This document shows positions 7,156 through 14,624 of a stretch of 18,043 bases of DNA, one piece after another. The notes beneath the pieces were generated by a model that did no database searches, was not told the origin of the DNA, and was given only the letters and a program-made list of their open reading frames with translations. The stretch comes from an uncultured Christensenellaceae bacterium (lineage in GTDB: Bacteria; Bacillota; Clostridia; Christensenellales; CAG-138), in assembly GCA_902475645.1 (NCBI GenBank), contig CABSAH010000014.1, forward strand, positions 1 to 18,043, in the 5' to 3' direction. The translations under genes and the position numbers were made by a program. Each line of letters begins with the position of its first letter. Position 1 is the first letter of the stretch.

Positions 7156-8462
7156 ATTTCGCCCTCCGTCCGCGCTTCTTCCTGCGGCGCCTGCATTGTA
7201 ATGACCGCGCTGAATACGCCGCCCATTGTTCCGGTTATGAACGTGCCGTTATATCTATTGGCAACGCTGTTGAGTATGCCCGTGCCAAGCCCGCGTTCAA
7301 GGCCGTATATCCTCGCCTTTTTGCGCGTATCTGTTCGCCCCGCGGAATTTTCAATCCTTATCGTGCAGCAGCCGTTTTCCTCCCGCGCCCATATGCGTAT
7401 GAAGGGGGCTGCGTCCTTAACGGCGCGGCAGGCTTCCTCGGCATTGTTGAGCATATTGCCCAAAACGATTATCATATCCGCATTGGCGATGCCGGATTCA
7501 TACGGCAGCGCAATGTCCGTTTCCACGCTTATGCCGCTCCCCTTCAGCTTTTCAATGCGGGGCGCCATAAATGCATCGACTATGCGGTTTTCGCATTGGC
7601 CCAGCGCGGATGAAAACGTATGCCTCGGTATTATCTCCGCGGCGTATTTTGCGGCCTGCTCCGTATCCCCGTTTGAAAGCAGCGCCTGAATGGTATACAT
7701 ATGGTTGGCAATATCGTGCCTGAGCGTGCGCACGGTTTCATATTGATCCGCAAGCGCGGCGTAATGCGTTTTTTCGCTTTCTATCTGCTCGCTGAGCATT
7801 GCGTTGCTCAGCTTCAATTCCGCCCTTTGCGACATTCCGCGCACCGCAAGATAGAGCGAAACGTCGCTGACTACGCAGAACAGCACCGTGCCTATGCGCG
7901 CTATGTACACCATTTCCATATCGGGCGGGTCAAGTATCCACATGCTCATAACCACCTGCGCAATGGGAAATATTGCAAACAGCGCAAGCTCGCCCCATGT
8001 AAGCTTATCCGACGAACGGTTTATAACCAGCGTTGAAAGGAACAGCAGCGCCGCAAACATTACAATATATATAACATACCATGTTAAAAGGTTCAGCGGG
8101 GAATTGTAGATTTGGGCGGAGCTTGTATAATGCACGTTGAATATAAGCTGCGCCATAACCTCGCAAATGGCCTCGTGCATAAAAACAAGGCTTACGCATA
8201 AAATAACCTTCATTCGCTTATCCGTAAACAGAAACAGGCACCAGCCCATATCCCATACAACGGCTATGCTCATTTTAATAAGCGGCAGCGTATCCGCGGG
8301 CAGGAGCAGCATACCGTATAAGCTGGCGTAAAATACAACAAACAGCGTTAAAACGGCCGTAAGCGCAAAATTGAACCGCGGCTTTAATACGGACAGCACA
8401 AACACCGCCATCAAAAGCCCTATTACTCCATTGCCTATCAATGAAATAGCAAAATTGCTCAT
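7149..8462 (-). CDS. GHKL-domain sensor histidine kinase (AgrC-like)
   Basis: A 437-residue membrane sensor kinase. The first about 205 residues are hydrophobic, with roughly six membrane helices and no large extracellular domain, as in AgrC. A linker helix (about 210-240) leads to the LRHDIANHM phosphoacceptor motif with H249 and a GHKL ATPase domain: N-box VLGNMLNNAEEAC (333-345) and G-box GLERGLGTGILNSV (387-400). It should autophosphorylate on H249 and pass phosphate to the LytTR regulator encoded directly downstream. The ATG at 8462 is preceded by GGGAGGGGAG; an in-frame ATG 30 codons upstream (8552) lies before the -10 box and is rejected. The ligand is unknown, and no peptide precursor or AgrB protease was found next to it. 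Confidence 0.92.
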   Translation of the reverse strand: MSNFAISLIGNGVIGLLMAVFVLSVLKPRFNFALTAVLTLFVVFYASLYGMLLLPADTLPLIKMSIAVVWDMGWCLFLFTDKRMKVILCVSLVFMHEAICEVMAQLIFNVHYTSSAQIYNSPLNLLTWYVIYIVMFAALLFLSTLVINRSSDKLTWGELALFAIFPIAQVVMSMWILDPPDMEMVYIARIGTVLFCVVSDVSLYLAVRGMSQRAELKLSNAMLSEQIESEKTHYAALADQYETVRTLRHDIANHMYTIQALLSNGDTEQAAKYAAEIIPRHTFSSALGQCENRIVDAFMAPRIEKLKGSGISVETDIALPYESGIANADMIIVLGNMLNNAEEACRAVKDAAPFIRIWAREENGCCTIRIENSAGRTDTRKKARIYGLERGLGTGILNSVANRYNGTFITGTMGGVFSAVITMQAPQEEARTEGEIC

Positions 8463-8513
8463 ACATGCTCCCCTCCCGTTGCGGAATAAAGGCACGAAAC
8501 GCCCATTTATCCA

Positions 8514-8542
8514 ATGGTATAATACGCAGCCCCGCATGTCAA
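8514..8542 (-). promoter_or_regulatory. Promoter of the histidine kinase-response regulator operon
   Basis: Minus strand: perfect TTGACA (8542-8537), 17-base spacer, TACCAT (8519-8514). The kinase start codon lies 51 bases downstream of the -10 box. Confidence 0.6.
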
Positions 8543-8638
8543 GCGAATGCAAAATATTACATCAAAACAGCACTTTATTACATACGCGCGCATATATCGC
8601 CAATTATGCGGTATATTATGCAAGGACGCACGGAAGAA

Positions 8639-8735
8639 CCGCGCGTCACAGTGCGGGAGGGTAGCAATCATTATGAGTCGTCGGGACTCAAAAAAGGCAA
8701 CGCCGATGGGGGATTTGCGTTGCCTTTTTATTTTT
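8639..8735 (+). ncRNA. Candidate structured small RNA (unconfirmed)
   Basis: Three successive stem-loops on the plus strand: CCGCGC (8639-8644) with GTGCGG (8651-8656), one wobble; TGAGTC (8674-8679) with GACTCA (8685-8690); and a 12-bp or longer stem 8691-8703 with 8717-8729, then TTTTTATTTTTG. Both flanking genes are on the minus strand, so a plus-strand transcript would be an independent RNA. A TATATTAT stretch at 8612-8619 could be its -10 box, without a good -35. The last stem is also a good terminator for the minus-strand gene ending at 8749, which could explain that part alone. Confidence 0.3.
8690..8735. terminator. Bidirectional terminator after the SpoIID-domain gene
   Basis: A stem of at least 12 bp (core AAAAGGCAACGC with GCGTTGCCTTTT) and a 13-base loop, with T-runs in both directions. 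On the minus strand it lies about 20 bases after the stop of the SpoIID/SH3 gene. Confidence 0.85.
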
Positions 8736-8748
8736 GCTTTTCGTCCTT

Positions 8749-11550
8749 TTATCTCAGCTTAACGTATTCCTTGCTTATAAAGCCGTAATCCTCGCCGCAT
8801 TTGGCAAGGCACCAGCCGCCGTTTATCATGTATACCATAGCCTGCTCGCCCTTATTAAGCCGGCGTATTATTGCGTGGGCGGTGTCCGGCCCCGTCCTGA
8901 AATTGACGTTTGACTTTATTGTTGCGGCAATAAGCGTTATTGCCGTATCTCCCTGATATATGCCAGCCGTGCCCTGCGAAAGCACGTTTACATATGCCTT
9001 GGTGCAAAAGCCCGTGCGCCCATCGTAAAGCACATAGTACCAATCTCCCATTTCGGCCAATATGTTAAGCTTGGTTCCCGCGGCAAGCGTAGCGAGCACG
9101 CCCGTGCCGGAGGTGGATGCGCCTGTGCGCATATTCACCCTTGCGTTGGTTTTGCCCTGCGCAAGCTCCACCCTTGCGCCCGTATTGCCCCCGCCCTCCG
9201 GCGTTACGCCCGGTGAGGACGGCTCCTGCGGCTGCGCTGGCGCGTCGGCGGTCTTTTTAACGTATTTTGCGTAAAGATAGCCGTGCTTGCCGCCGCATTC
9301 GGCCTCGTACCAGCCGTTTGAAAGGGATATTAGCGTAACCTCCGTGCCGCGCTTCAGCTTGGTTATAATCTTTGATGAGGTGCTTGCCCTTTCGCGCATG
9401 TTGACCGTGCCCGTGGTGACGCCCGCGCCCATTGCGGCGGGGGGCTCCTCCTCCGCATCCTTATCCGCGCCCGTTTCGGGCGGGGCGGTTATTACGCGCA
9501 CGTATTTTGCGCTGACGTAGCCCTCTCCCGCGGCGCAGCTTATTTTATACCATCCGTTTGAAAGGGATATAAGCTTTAGCTTGGCGCCCTTTTTAAGCAC
9601 GGCAAGCTTTTTGGTGTCCGTCCCCTGCCCTTCGCGCAGATTAACGCTGCCCGTGGTTTCGCCCTCGCCGTATTCGGGAACGGCGGGCGTTTCGTTAGGC
9701 TCGATAACCGCCGTGCCCGTTTTTTTAACATAGTCGCGGTGTATATAGCCTTCGTTTTCCCCCGCAAGCACGCGAACCCATTTGCCCTCGGTATCGAGCA
9801 ATATTATAAGCGTGTTCCTTTCAAGCTTTTTTATTGAAGGATAGGACGTATCCGGCCCCGTGCGCAAATTTACGCCGCTGCCCGTTACCATGCCTATTTC
9901 AACCACGCCGCCGTTCGGTGCGGGCGTGGGCGTGGGCTGCGCATTGTCGGGCGTGGGCGTGGGGTCGTGCCTTAGGGCGGTGAATTTAACGTAATCGCCC
10001 GTAACAAAGCCCGCTATGCCCTTGCCGTCTATTTCGGCATAGTACCAGCCGTTATCGTAATCATAAACCGTAAGCTTTGTGCCCTTTGGCATGAGCATAA
10101 GCGAATCGTATTTTGTGCCCGCGCCGCTGCGCATATTTACGCGCGCCGTGGTAACGCCCGTGCCTATGCTTATCATGCCCTCCGTGCCGCTGCTTGGCGC
10201 TTGGGTGGGCTTGGCGGTCTGCTGCGGCGTGGGCGTGGGATTCGGCTCGTCGGGCTTTGCGGGCGCTTGCGGCAGCGCTATATTGAAGCTTGCAATGCTT
10301 GCCCCGGGGTAATAGAACGCCAATATGCTGCGGTAATCATGCCCTTCGTCCGCGCGCTGCTGCGCCCCGCGCTGGCTAAGCCCCACGCCGTGCCCCCAGC
10401 GCACATGGTATACGGTATACATGCTGCCGTCCGGCGAATATTCGCCCCAGTAGCAGCGCAGGTTGCTGTTTTTGCATACGCGGTAAAGCATAAGCTCGCT
10501 TACATTGAACCTTAGCGTTATGCCCTGCTCCACACCGTCCGCGAATATGCCGTCCGCAACTATTGTCATTATGGTCATGCTGCGCTGCTCGCCGCGTCCC
10601 CTGGGGGAGCTTAATTCAACGCTGCGTATCATATTAAGCCCCTGCGCCTGCATACCCTTATACTGCGTAAGCTTTGCAAGGAGCATATCATAAAGCTGCT
10701 GCGATATCTGCCCCGGCCCGTTTATGGGAATTGTAACGGTTTCCTTCAGGCTAAGCCTGTTTGCGGCGTCGTATGGGTCAAGCGCAACGCTAAAGCCCGC
10801 GTCGCCAATCCTTTTGCCCGGCCATGCGGTGCTTGGAACCGTCGTTTCCCCGCCGTTTGAGGCGCTGTAATACGCGGTCAGTATTTTGCCGTTTACGGTA
10901 AGCACCTCGTCAATGGTTGAATCCACGGCCTCTATAACGTTTGTATAGCTTGAATTATACCCCCTGTAAACCTGATCGGACGACGTATCCCCTATGTGAT
11001 ACGCGGCATTCGGCTTTTCGGCCATTATTGAAAGCACATACGATTTTGCGGCTATGGCCTGCGCCTTCAGCGCTTCAATCGGGTAAAGATTGTTCATTTC
11101 GTATGCCACAACGCCGTAAAGATAATGCGCAACGGGAACCTCGTTCACAAGCTGTATATACCCGCTTGAAAGCGCGCGGGCGTAAATATGGCCAAGATAC
11201 CTGCGCGAATTGAGCGAAAGATACCCCGCGGACGGGCGCATATCCGTGCGCATGAGCGATATTGTGCCGCCCGAATAAATTTCGCCGTAGGTTGAATGAA
11301 CGGCTAAAATATTGCCGTTAAAATCGGATTTTAGCGTAAGCGTGCCCGCGTCGAGCGCAATGCCGCATTCCCTTATGAAGTATTCGCCCTTAACGCTTAT
11401 GGCAACGGCGGTGGCGTTATTGGTGGAAAGCTTTACGCGCACCGTTTGCGACGCAGGCTCCGCTGCCGATGCGGGCGCAGGCAGCGCCGAAAGTATGAAT
11501 GCCGCTATGCACAGCGCCAACGCTGCTTTTTTTATGCATCTGCCGAACAC
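8749..11550 (-). CDS. Secreted SpoIID/LytB-domain protein with six SH3b repeats
   Basis: About 933 residues. A signal peptide spans residues 1-29 (basic RCIKK, hydrophobic core, cleavage after PASA). A SpoIID/LytB domain follows (about 33-423) with the family's YLYGVVAYEM segment, whose glutamate corresponds to the catalytic position of SpoIID, and a WGHGVGLSQRGA segment. SpoIID is a lytic transglycosylase acting on denuded peptidoglycan glycan. Six bacterial SH3 (SH3b) repeats follow at about 461-523, 550-610, 629-686, 708-766, 794-856 and 871-933, joined by Pro/Thr-rich linkers (PTPTP); they probably bind cell wall. The GTG at 11550 was chosen because AGGGGG lies 5 bases upstream and the signal peptide follows at once; the ATG at 11616 would overlap the upstream gene. 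The upstream gene ends 29 bases before, so both form one operon. Far longer than sporulation SpoIID. Confidence 0.9.
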   Translation of the reverse strand: MFGRCIKKAALALCIAAFILSALPAPASAAEPASQTVRVKLSTNNATAVAISVKGEYFIRECGIALDAGTLTLKSDFNGNILAVHSTYGEIYSGGTISLMRTDMRPSAGYLSLNSRRYLGHIYARALSSGYIQLVNEVPVAHYLYGVVAYEMNNLYPIEALKAQAIAAKSYVLSIMAEKPNAAYHIGDTSSDQVYRGYNSSYTNVIEAVDSTIDEVLTVNGKILTAYYSASNGGETTVPSTAWPGKRIGDAGFSVALDPYDAANRLSLKETVTIPINGPGQISQQLYDMLLAKLTQYKGMQAQGLNMIRSVELSSPRGRGEQRSMTIMTIVADGIFADGVEQGITLRFNVSELMLYRVCKNSNLRCYWGEYSPDGSMYTVYHVRWGHGVGLSQRGAQQRADEGHDYRSILAFYYPGASIASFNIALPQAPAKPDEPNPTPTPQQTAKPTQAPSSGTEGMISIGTGVTTARVNMRSGAGTKYDSLMLMPKGTKLTVYDYDNGWYYAEIDGKGIAGFVTGDYVKFTALRHDPTPTPDNAQPTPTPAPNGGVVEIGMVTGSGVNLRTGPDTSYPSIKKLERNTLIILLDTEGKWVRVLAGENEGYIHRDYVKKTGTAVIEPNETPAVPEYGEGETTGSVNLREGQGTDTKKLAVLKKGAKLKLISLSNGWYKISCAAGEGYVSAKYVRVITAPPETGADKDAEEEPPAAMGAGVTTGTVNMRERASTSSKIITKLKRGTEVTLISLSNGWYEAECGGKHGYLYAKYVKKTADAPAQPQEPSSPGVTPEGGGNTGARVELAQGKTNARVNMRTGASTSGTGVLATLAAGTKLNILAEMGDWYYVLYDGRTGFCTKAYVNVLSQGTAGIYQGDTAITLIAATIKSNVNFRTGPDTAHAIIRRLNKGEQAMVYMINGGWCLAKCGEDYGFISKEYVKLR

Positions 11551-11579
11551 CTTTACCCCCTGTTCAGCCTGAAAGCAGG

Positions 11580-13112
11580 CTATTTTTTCCAGCTGTCTAT
11601 AAGCAGCGCAAGCCAAGGCTTCAGCTTGGGCTGCTTTGGCGCGCCTATCTTTTCAACGTCGCGCCCCATCCTTATGAAGCGGAACATACCGTCCGCCGCG
11701 CCGTCGAACTTTCTGACGGTTTCCTCCGGCGTATCGTACGCAGCGGAGCCTATTGTCATTATCCCTGCGTTGGTTATTGAATAAAGCTCCGCCACGCCGT
11801 CGCCCACGCGGTTAACAACCATTGCAACGGGTATTTTAAGCGCGGCGCACCGCTTTACTATGCAATACATGGGCTGCGCGGGGCGCATTGCGTCCGTATC
11901 CAGCACGGAGCAGCCCGTGGCAAGCAGCGCCGTGTTCCTTACAAGCTTATTGAAATTTATGGCCTCAAGCAAATCGTCATAATCGCGGCTGTACCGCCCG
12001 CGGCTAAGCGCGCATACAACGCCCGCAAAGCCCATGGCAGCGTCTATCTCCCGCCCGAGCGCGGCGCTTAACGCGGCGTTTAGCCTGTCCGTGCCGGCTA
12101 TGGCCTCAGCCGGGGCTGATGCATCCATGCAAAGGAGCTGCACCTCGTTCAGCCGCGGGTGCATAACGTCCGTCTCCGCCCGCTCTATAAGCGGCAGATT
12201 TTCGCGCAGCGGGTCAAGCTCGCCGCCGTCCTTATCGAAAAAGCGCACGCCGAGCGCACGGGCAAAGCCCATGCCGCCATCGCCCATCACGGCGTCGTGT
12301 ACGCCTATTATAATGCGCTTTAGCCCTTCGTCAAGCGCGCGGCGCAGCGTTTCGCCAACGCCTGCGGACGATATCCCGCCCGCCGCAAACGCCTCCGCCG
12401 TTTCTATAACGGCGATTCTGCCGCTTACAACGCCGTAATGCGCATAGCGCTTGCCGTCCATTGTTGATGAGGATACCGAAACCCTTCTCACCGCGCCGCC
12501 CGTGGCGGTAACTATGCTTTCCGCAAAGCCCGCCCGCCCCGCGTTTACGGGGAACGGCGCAAGCTTAACGCCCTGAAAATGCCTGCGTGCGGCAACGGTC
12601 ATGCGCTTTATTGCATCGGTGCTGGTCATGCGCTCGTAATCCCCCGGCGCAAGCATTACCCTTATGCCCTTGCCAACGGGCTTGCGGCGGCCGCGCTTTT
12701 TTGGCACGCTAAGCCCATCAAGCGTACCGTCCCCGCCTTCTATGCGCCCGTTGGAGCGAACCCGGCCGAAATAGTCCAGCCCTTCCACATTATACAGGCG
12801 GTTGTTTTCAACAAAGGGGCGGTTGTGTACCATGTACATATCAAGCGCCGCGTCGTCCGCTATCGCGTGGTAAACCTTGCGCATCTGCTTTAGCTTGCCG
12901 CCCATGAGCACAACAAGGTAAACGTCGCTTTCTCCGCCCTCGGTATTCGCCGGGCTGAACGGGTCCGCCCCGCCGTAAAGCGTAAGGTCCTCCAATTCGC
13001 TCAGCGTGAGTACGGAGAATATGCCTTCGAATATTTTTCTTGCAAATTCCTTATGCGGCTGCTCCGCCATGGCGGCAAAGCGTATGCCCAATGCAAAGCG
13101 CGTTATCTTCAT
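11580..13112 (-). CDS. Diverged glycerate-kinase-like protein with extra N-terminal domain
   Basis: About 510 residues. Residues 1-135 form an N-terminal domain I do not recognise; a basic KKRGRRKPVGKG linker (about 138-149) joins it to a region (about 150-490) that follows the glycerate kinase (GlxK/GarK) family layout: P.PVNAG...ESIV, IAVIETAEAFA, GVGETLRRALDEGLKRIIIGV, then GDGGMGFARALGVRF (277-291) and a C-terminal CAALKIPVAMVVN...GIMTIG..DTPEETV. The family hallmarks are altered: the usual DSFKGS is GDYERM, DGGEGT is NAGRAG, and the GEGR.D region reads TGCSVLD. It may therefore be catalytically inactive or act on another substrate. The ATG at 13112 has GGGAG 11 bases upstream; longer in-frame starts run through the promoter. 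It is first in an operon with the SpoIID/SH3 gene. Confidence 0.65.
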   Translation of the reverse strand: MKITRFALGIRFAAMAEQPHKEFARKIFEGIFSVLTLSELEDLTLYGGADPFSPANTEGGESDVYLVVLMGGKLKQMRKVYHAIADDAALDMYMVHNRPFVENNRLYNVEGLDYFGRVRSNGRIEGGDGTLDGLSVPKKRGRRKPVGKGIRVMLAPGDYERMTSTDAIKRMTVAARRHFQGVKLAPFPVNAGRAGFAESIVTATGGAVRRVSVSSSTMDGKRYAHYGVVSGRIAVIETAEAFAAGGISSAGVGETLRRALDEGLKRIIIGVHDAVMGDGGMGFARALGVRFFDKDGGELDPLRENLPLIERAETDVMHPRLNEVQLLCMDASAPAEAIAGTDRLNAALSAALGREIDAAMGFAGVVCALSRGRYSRDYDDLLEAINFNKLVRNTALLATGCSVLDTDAMRPAQPMYCIVKRCAALKIPVAMVVNRVGDGVAELYSITNAGIMTIGSAAYDTPEETVRKFDGAADGMFRFIRMGRDVEKIGAPKQPKLKPWLALLIDSWKK

Positions 13113-13145
13113 AAATGCTGCGGCTCCCACAATATTTGTAAACAT

Positions 13146-13174
13146 ATTATAACGTGCGGCGGGCATATGGTCAA
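13146..13174 (-). promoter_or_regulatory. Promoter of the glycerate-kinase-like/SpoIID operon
   Basis: Minus strand: TTGACC (13174-13169), 17-base spacer, perfect TATAAT (13151-13146), 34 bases before the ATG. This is among the best promoter matches in the window. Confidence 0.75.
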
Positions 13175-13195
13175 ACCAAGAAAAATGCGTTATTA

Positions 13196-13201
13196 TATAA
13201 T
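13196..13201 (+). promoter_or_regulatory. -10 element of the HD-domain gene promoter
   Basis: Perfect TATAAT 33 bases before the ATG, divergent from the minus-strand promoter at 13146-13174. No good -35 box is visible at 16-18 bases; that stretch overlaps the -35 of the opposite promoter, so the two may interfere or share an activator. Confidence 0.5.
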
Positions 13202-13233
13202 GTATAAAAAGAATACCGAAACGGAGAGCGTTT

Positions 13234-13893
13234 ATGATAACATTGGAGCAGGTGAAGGCAGACCCATCCATCAAAGCCTATATACGCATGGCGGATGCGG
13301 CGCTTGGGGAGCTTGGCTTCACGGAGCATAGCTTTGCCCACGTAGGCAAAACGGCGGAGGTTGCCGCGTATATACTTTCAACCTTAGGCTACGACAAGCG
13401 GGAAATCGAGCTTGCGCAGATTGCCGCATATATGCACGATATTGGCAACGTTATAAACCGCATAGACCATGCGCAAAGCGGCGCGGTTATGGCGTTCAGA
13501 ATACTTGACCGCCTCGGCGCGGATGCGGAGGACATAGCAAAGATAATTGCCGCCATAGGCAACCACGACGAAGGCACGGGCGTGCCGGTCAGCGCGATTT
13601 CTGCGGCGCTTATAATAGCGGACAAGACGGACGTGCGCTATACCCGCGTGCGCAAGGCCGAATTTGCCGCGTTTGACATTCACGACCGCGTGAATTTTGC
13701 CGTGCGCGAGGCAAGCACCACAATAGACGATGCGCACGAAAGCATTACGCTTACAATGACAATAGATACTCAGTATTGCTCCGTTATGGATTATTTTGAA
13801 ATATTCCTAAAGCGGATGCTGCTTTGCCGCAAGGCTGCGGAAAGGCTGGGGCTTAAATTCCGCCTTACCATAAACGGGCAAGCCCTGCTTTAA
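13234..13893 (+). CDS. HD-domain phosphohydrolase family protein
   Basis: A 219-residue cytoplasmic protein of the HD superfamily, metal-dependent phosphohydrolases that often act on nucleotides. The metal ligands can be followed: H36 (SFAHVGKT), H68-D69 (AAYMHDIGNV), H79 (RIDHAQSG), H111-D112 (IGNHDEG) and D130 (IADKTDV). The domain fills about residues 20-150; the remaining 70 residues are a predicted alpha/beta tail of unknown role. The substrate is unknown. GGAGAG lies about 8 bases before the ATG. The next gene begins 27 bases after the stop with a strong GGAGG site, so they form an operon closed by the terminator at 14569-14624. Confidence 0.88.
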   Translation: MITLEQVKADPSIKAYIRMADAALGELGFTEHSFAHVGKTAEVAAYILSTLGYDKREIELAQIAAYMHDIGNVINRIDHAQSGAVMAFRILDRLGADAEDIAKIIAAIGNHDEGTGVPVSAISAALIIADKTDVRYTRVRKAEFAAFDIHDRVNFAVREASTTIDDAHESITLTMTIDTQYCSVMDYFEIFLKRMLLCRKAAERLGLKFRLTINGQALL

Positions 13894-13920
13894 TGCGGCA
13901 AGAATCATCGGAGGATAACC

Positions 13921-14550
13921 ATGCAAGGGTGTATGTACGTTCTGTTTTCGCGGCAGAATACCAAAATAGGCCGCTTCATCCGCGTATTCCTGCGCAGCAG
14001 CCGCTATTCCCACGTTGCGCTTTCGCTGGATGAAAGGCTATACGATGTGTACGCTTTTTCAAGGAAAAGGCATGATTCGCCCTTTTCGGGCGGCTTTGTG
14101 CGCGAATATCCCGTGCATTACATAATAAAGGGCGCAGACGTGCCGGTTAAGATATGCCGCGCGGACATGGACGAGGCCGAATACGCCGCCGCCCGCGCAA
14201 GGCTTAACGACAGCATAGAAAGAAGCGAGCGCCTTATATACAATCTTTTTGACGCAATGGCGCTGCCGTTCGGCAAGCGATACAGGCTAAATGACGCATA
14301 CACCTGCGTAAGCTTTGCTTCATATGTTTTGGGCATGGACGACGTGAAGGACATAGGCGACCTTGAAAGCAGGCTTAGCCGAAGCACGGTGTTCGAGGGC
14401 GGGCTCAACGAGCTTATAGCCAAGCACGGCCTTACCCCGCCCGAGGGCGACCGCTACTATGAGCGCCGCGGCCTTTTCGCCGCCGCCGAGGATTTTTGTA
14501 CGCTGATAAGAAGGCTGATGCTGAGGAGGAAGTGCGCAAAAACAGCATAG
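13921..14550 (+). CDS. Permuted NlpC/P60-like (YiiX/YaeF-type) protein
   Basis: A 209-residue protein. The pattern is that of the circularly permuted papain-like/NlpC-P60 group, in which the catalytic histidine precedes the cysteine: H31 in SRYSHVALSLD and C129 in DAYTCVSFASYVLG. Members hydrolyse amide or ester bonds in peptidoglycan peptides or lipids, and several are uncharacterised. There is no signal peptide or membrane segment, so it probably acts in the cytoplasm, which makes a direct wall-hydrolase role uncertain. GGAGG (13910-13914) precedes the ATG by 6 bases; an ATG at 13933 is less well placed. It is the second gene of an operon with the HD-domain protein. The family assignment rests on two motifs and their spacing. 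Confidence 0.65.
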   Translation: MQGCMYVLFSRQNTKIGRFIRVFLRSSRYSHVALSLDERLYDVYAFSRKRHDSPFSGGFVREYPVHYIIKGADVPVKICRADMDEAEYAAARARLNDSIERSERLIYNLFDAMALPFGKRYRLNDAYTCVSFASYVLGMDDVKDIGDLESRLSRSTVFEGGLNELIAKHGLTPPEGDRYYERRGLFAAAEDFCTLIRRLMLRRKCAKTA

Positions 14551-14568
14551 CAGAAAGCAATTACAGGG

Positions 14569-14624
14569 GTTCTATTACGGAAGAAGGGAAAATTAGCAGC
14601 AAATCCGTAATAGAACGCTTTTTT
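14569..14624 (+). terminator. Strong terminator after the permuted NlpC/P60-like gene
   Basis: A 13-bp perfect stem (14569-14581 with 14604-14616), a 22-base loop and a T-run (GCTTTTTTTA). There is no T-run on the minus side, so it probably ends only the plus-strand transcript; the facing rlmH transcript shows no clear terminator of its own. Confidence 0.85.

Noticed and set aside
6970..7689. A 239-codon plus-strand open frame over the response regulator and kinase
   Set aside because: It crosses two well-supported overlapping minus-strand genes, has no recognisable domain and no start signal.
8600..8740. T-box, c-di-GMP or PreQ1 riboswitch
   Set aside because: The conserved cores of these riboswitches are absent, and no plus-strand gene follows for one to control.
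8673..8762. A 29-codon plus-strand frame with one cysteine, considered as an AgrD-like peptide precursor
   Set aside because: GGAGG lies 12 bases before the ATG, the frame runs straight through a terminator stem and into the end of the SpoIID gene, and it lacks the AgrD layout (amphipathic leader, cysteine ring, acidic tail).
9905..10260. GGGCGTGGGCGTGGG-like repeats considered as a minisatellite
   Set aside because: On the coding strand they encode the Pro/Thr-rich PTPTP linkers between SH3b domains and are explained by that.
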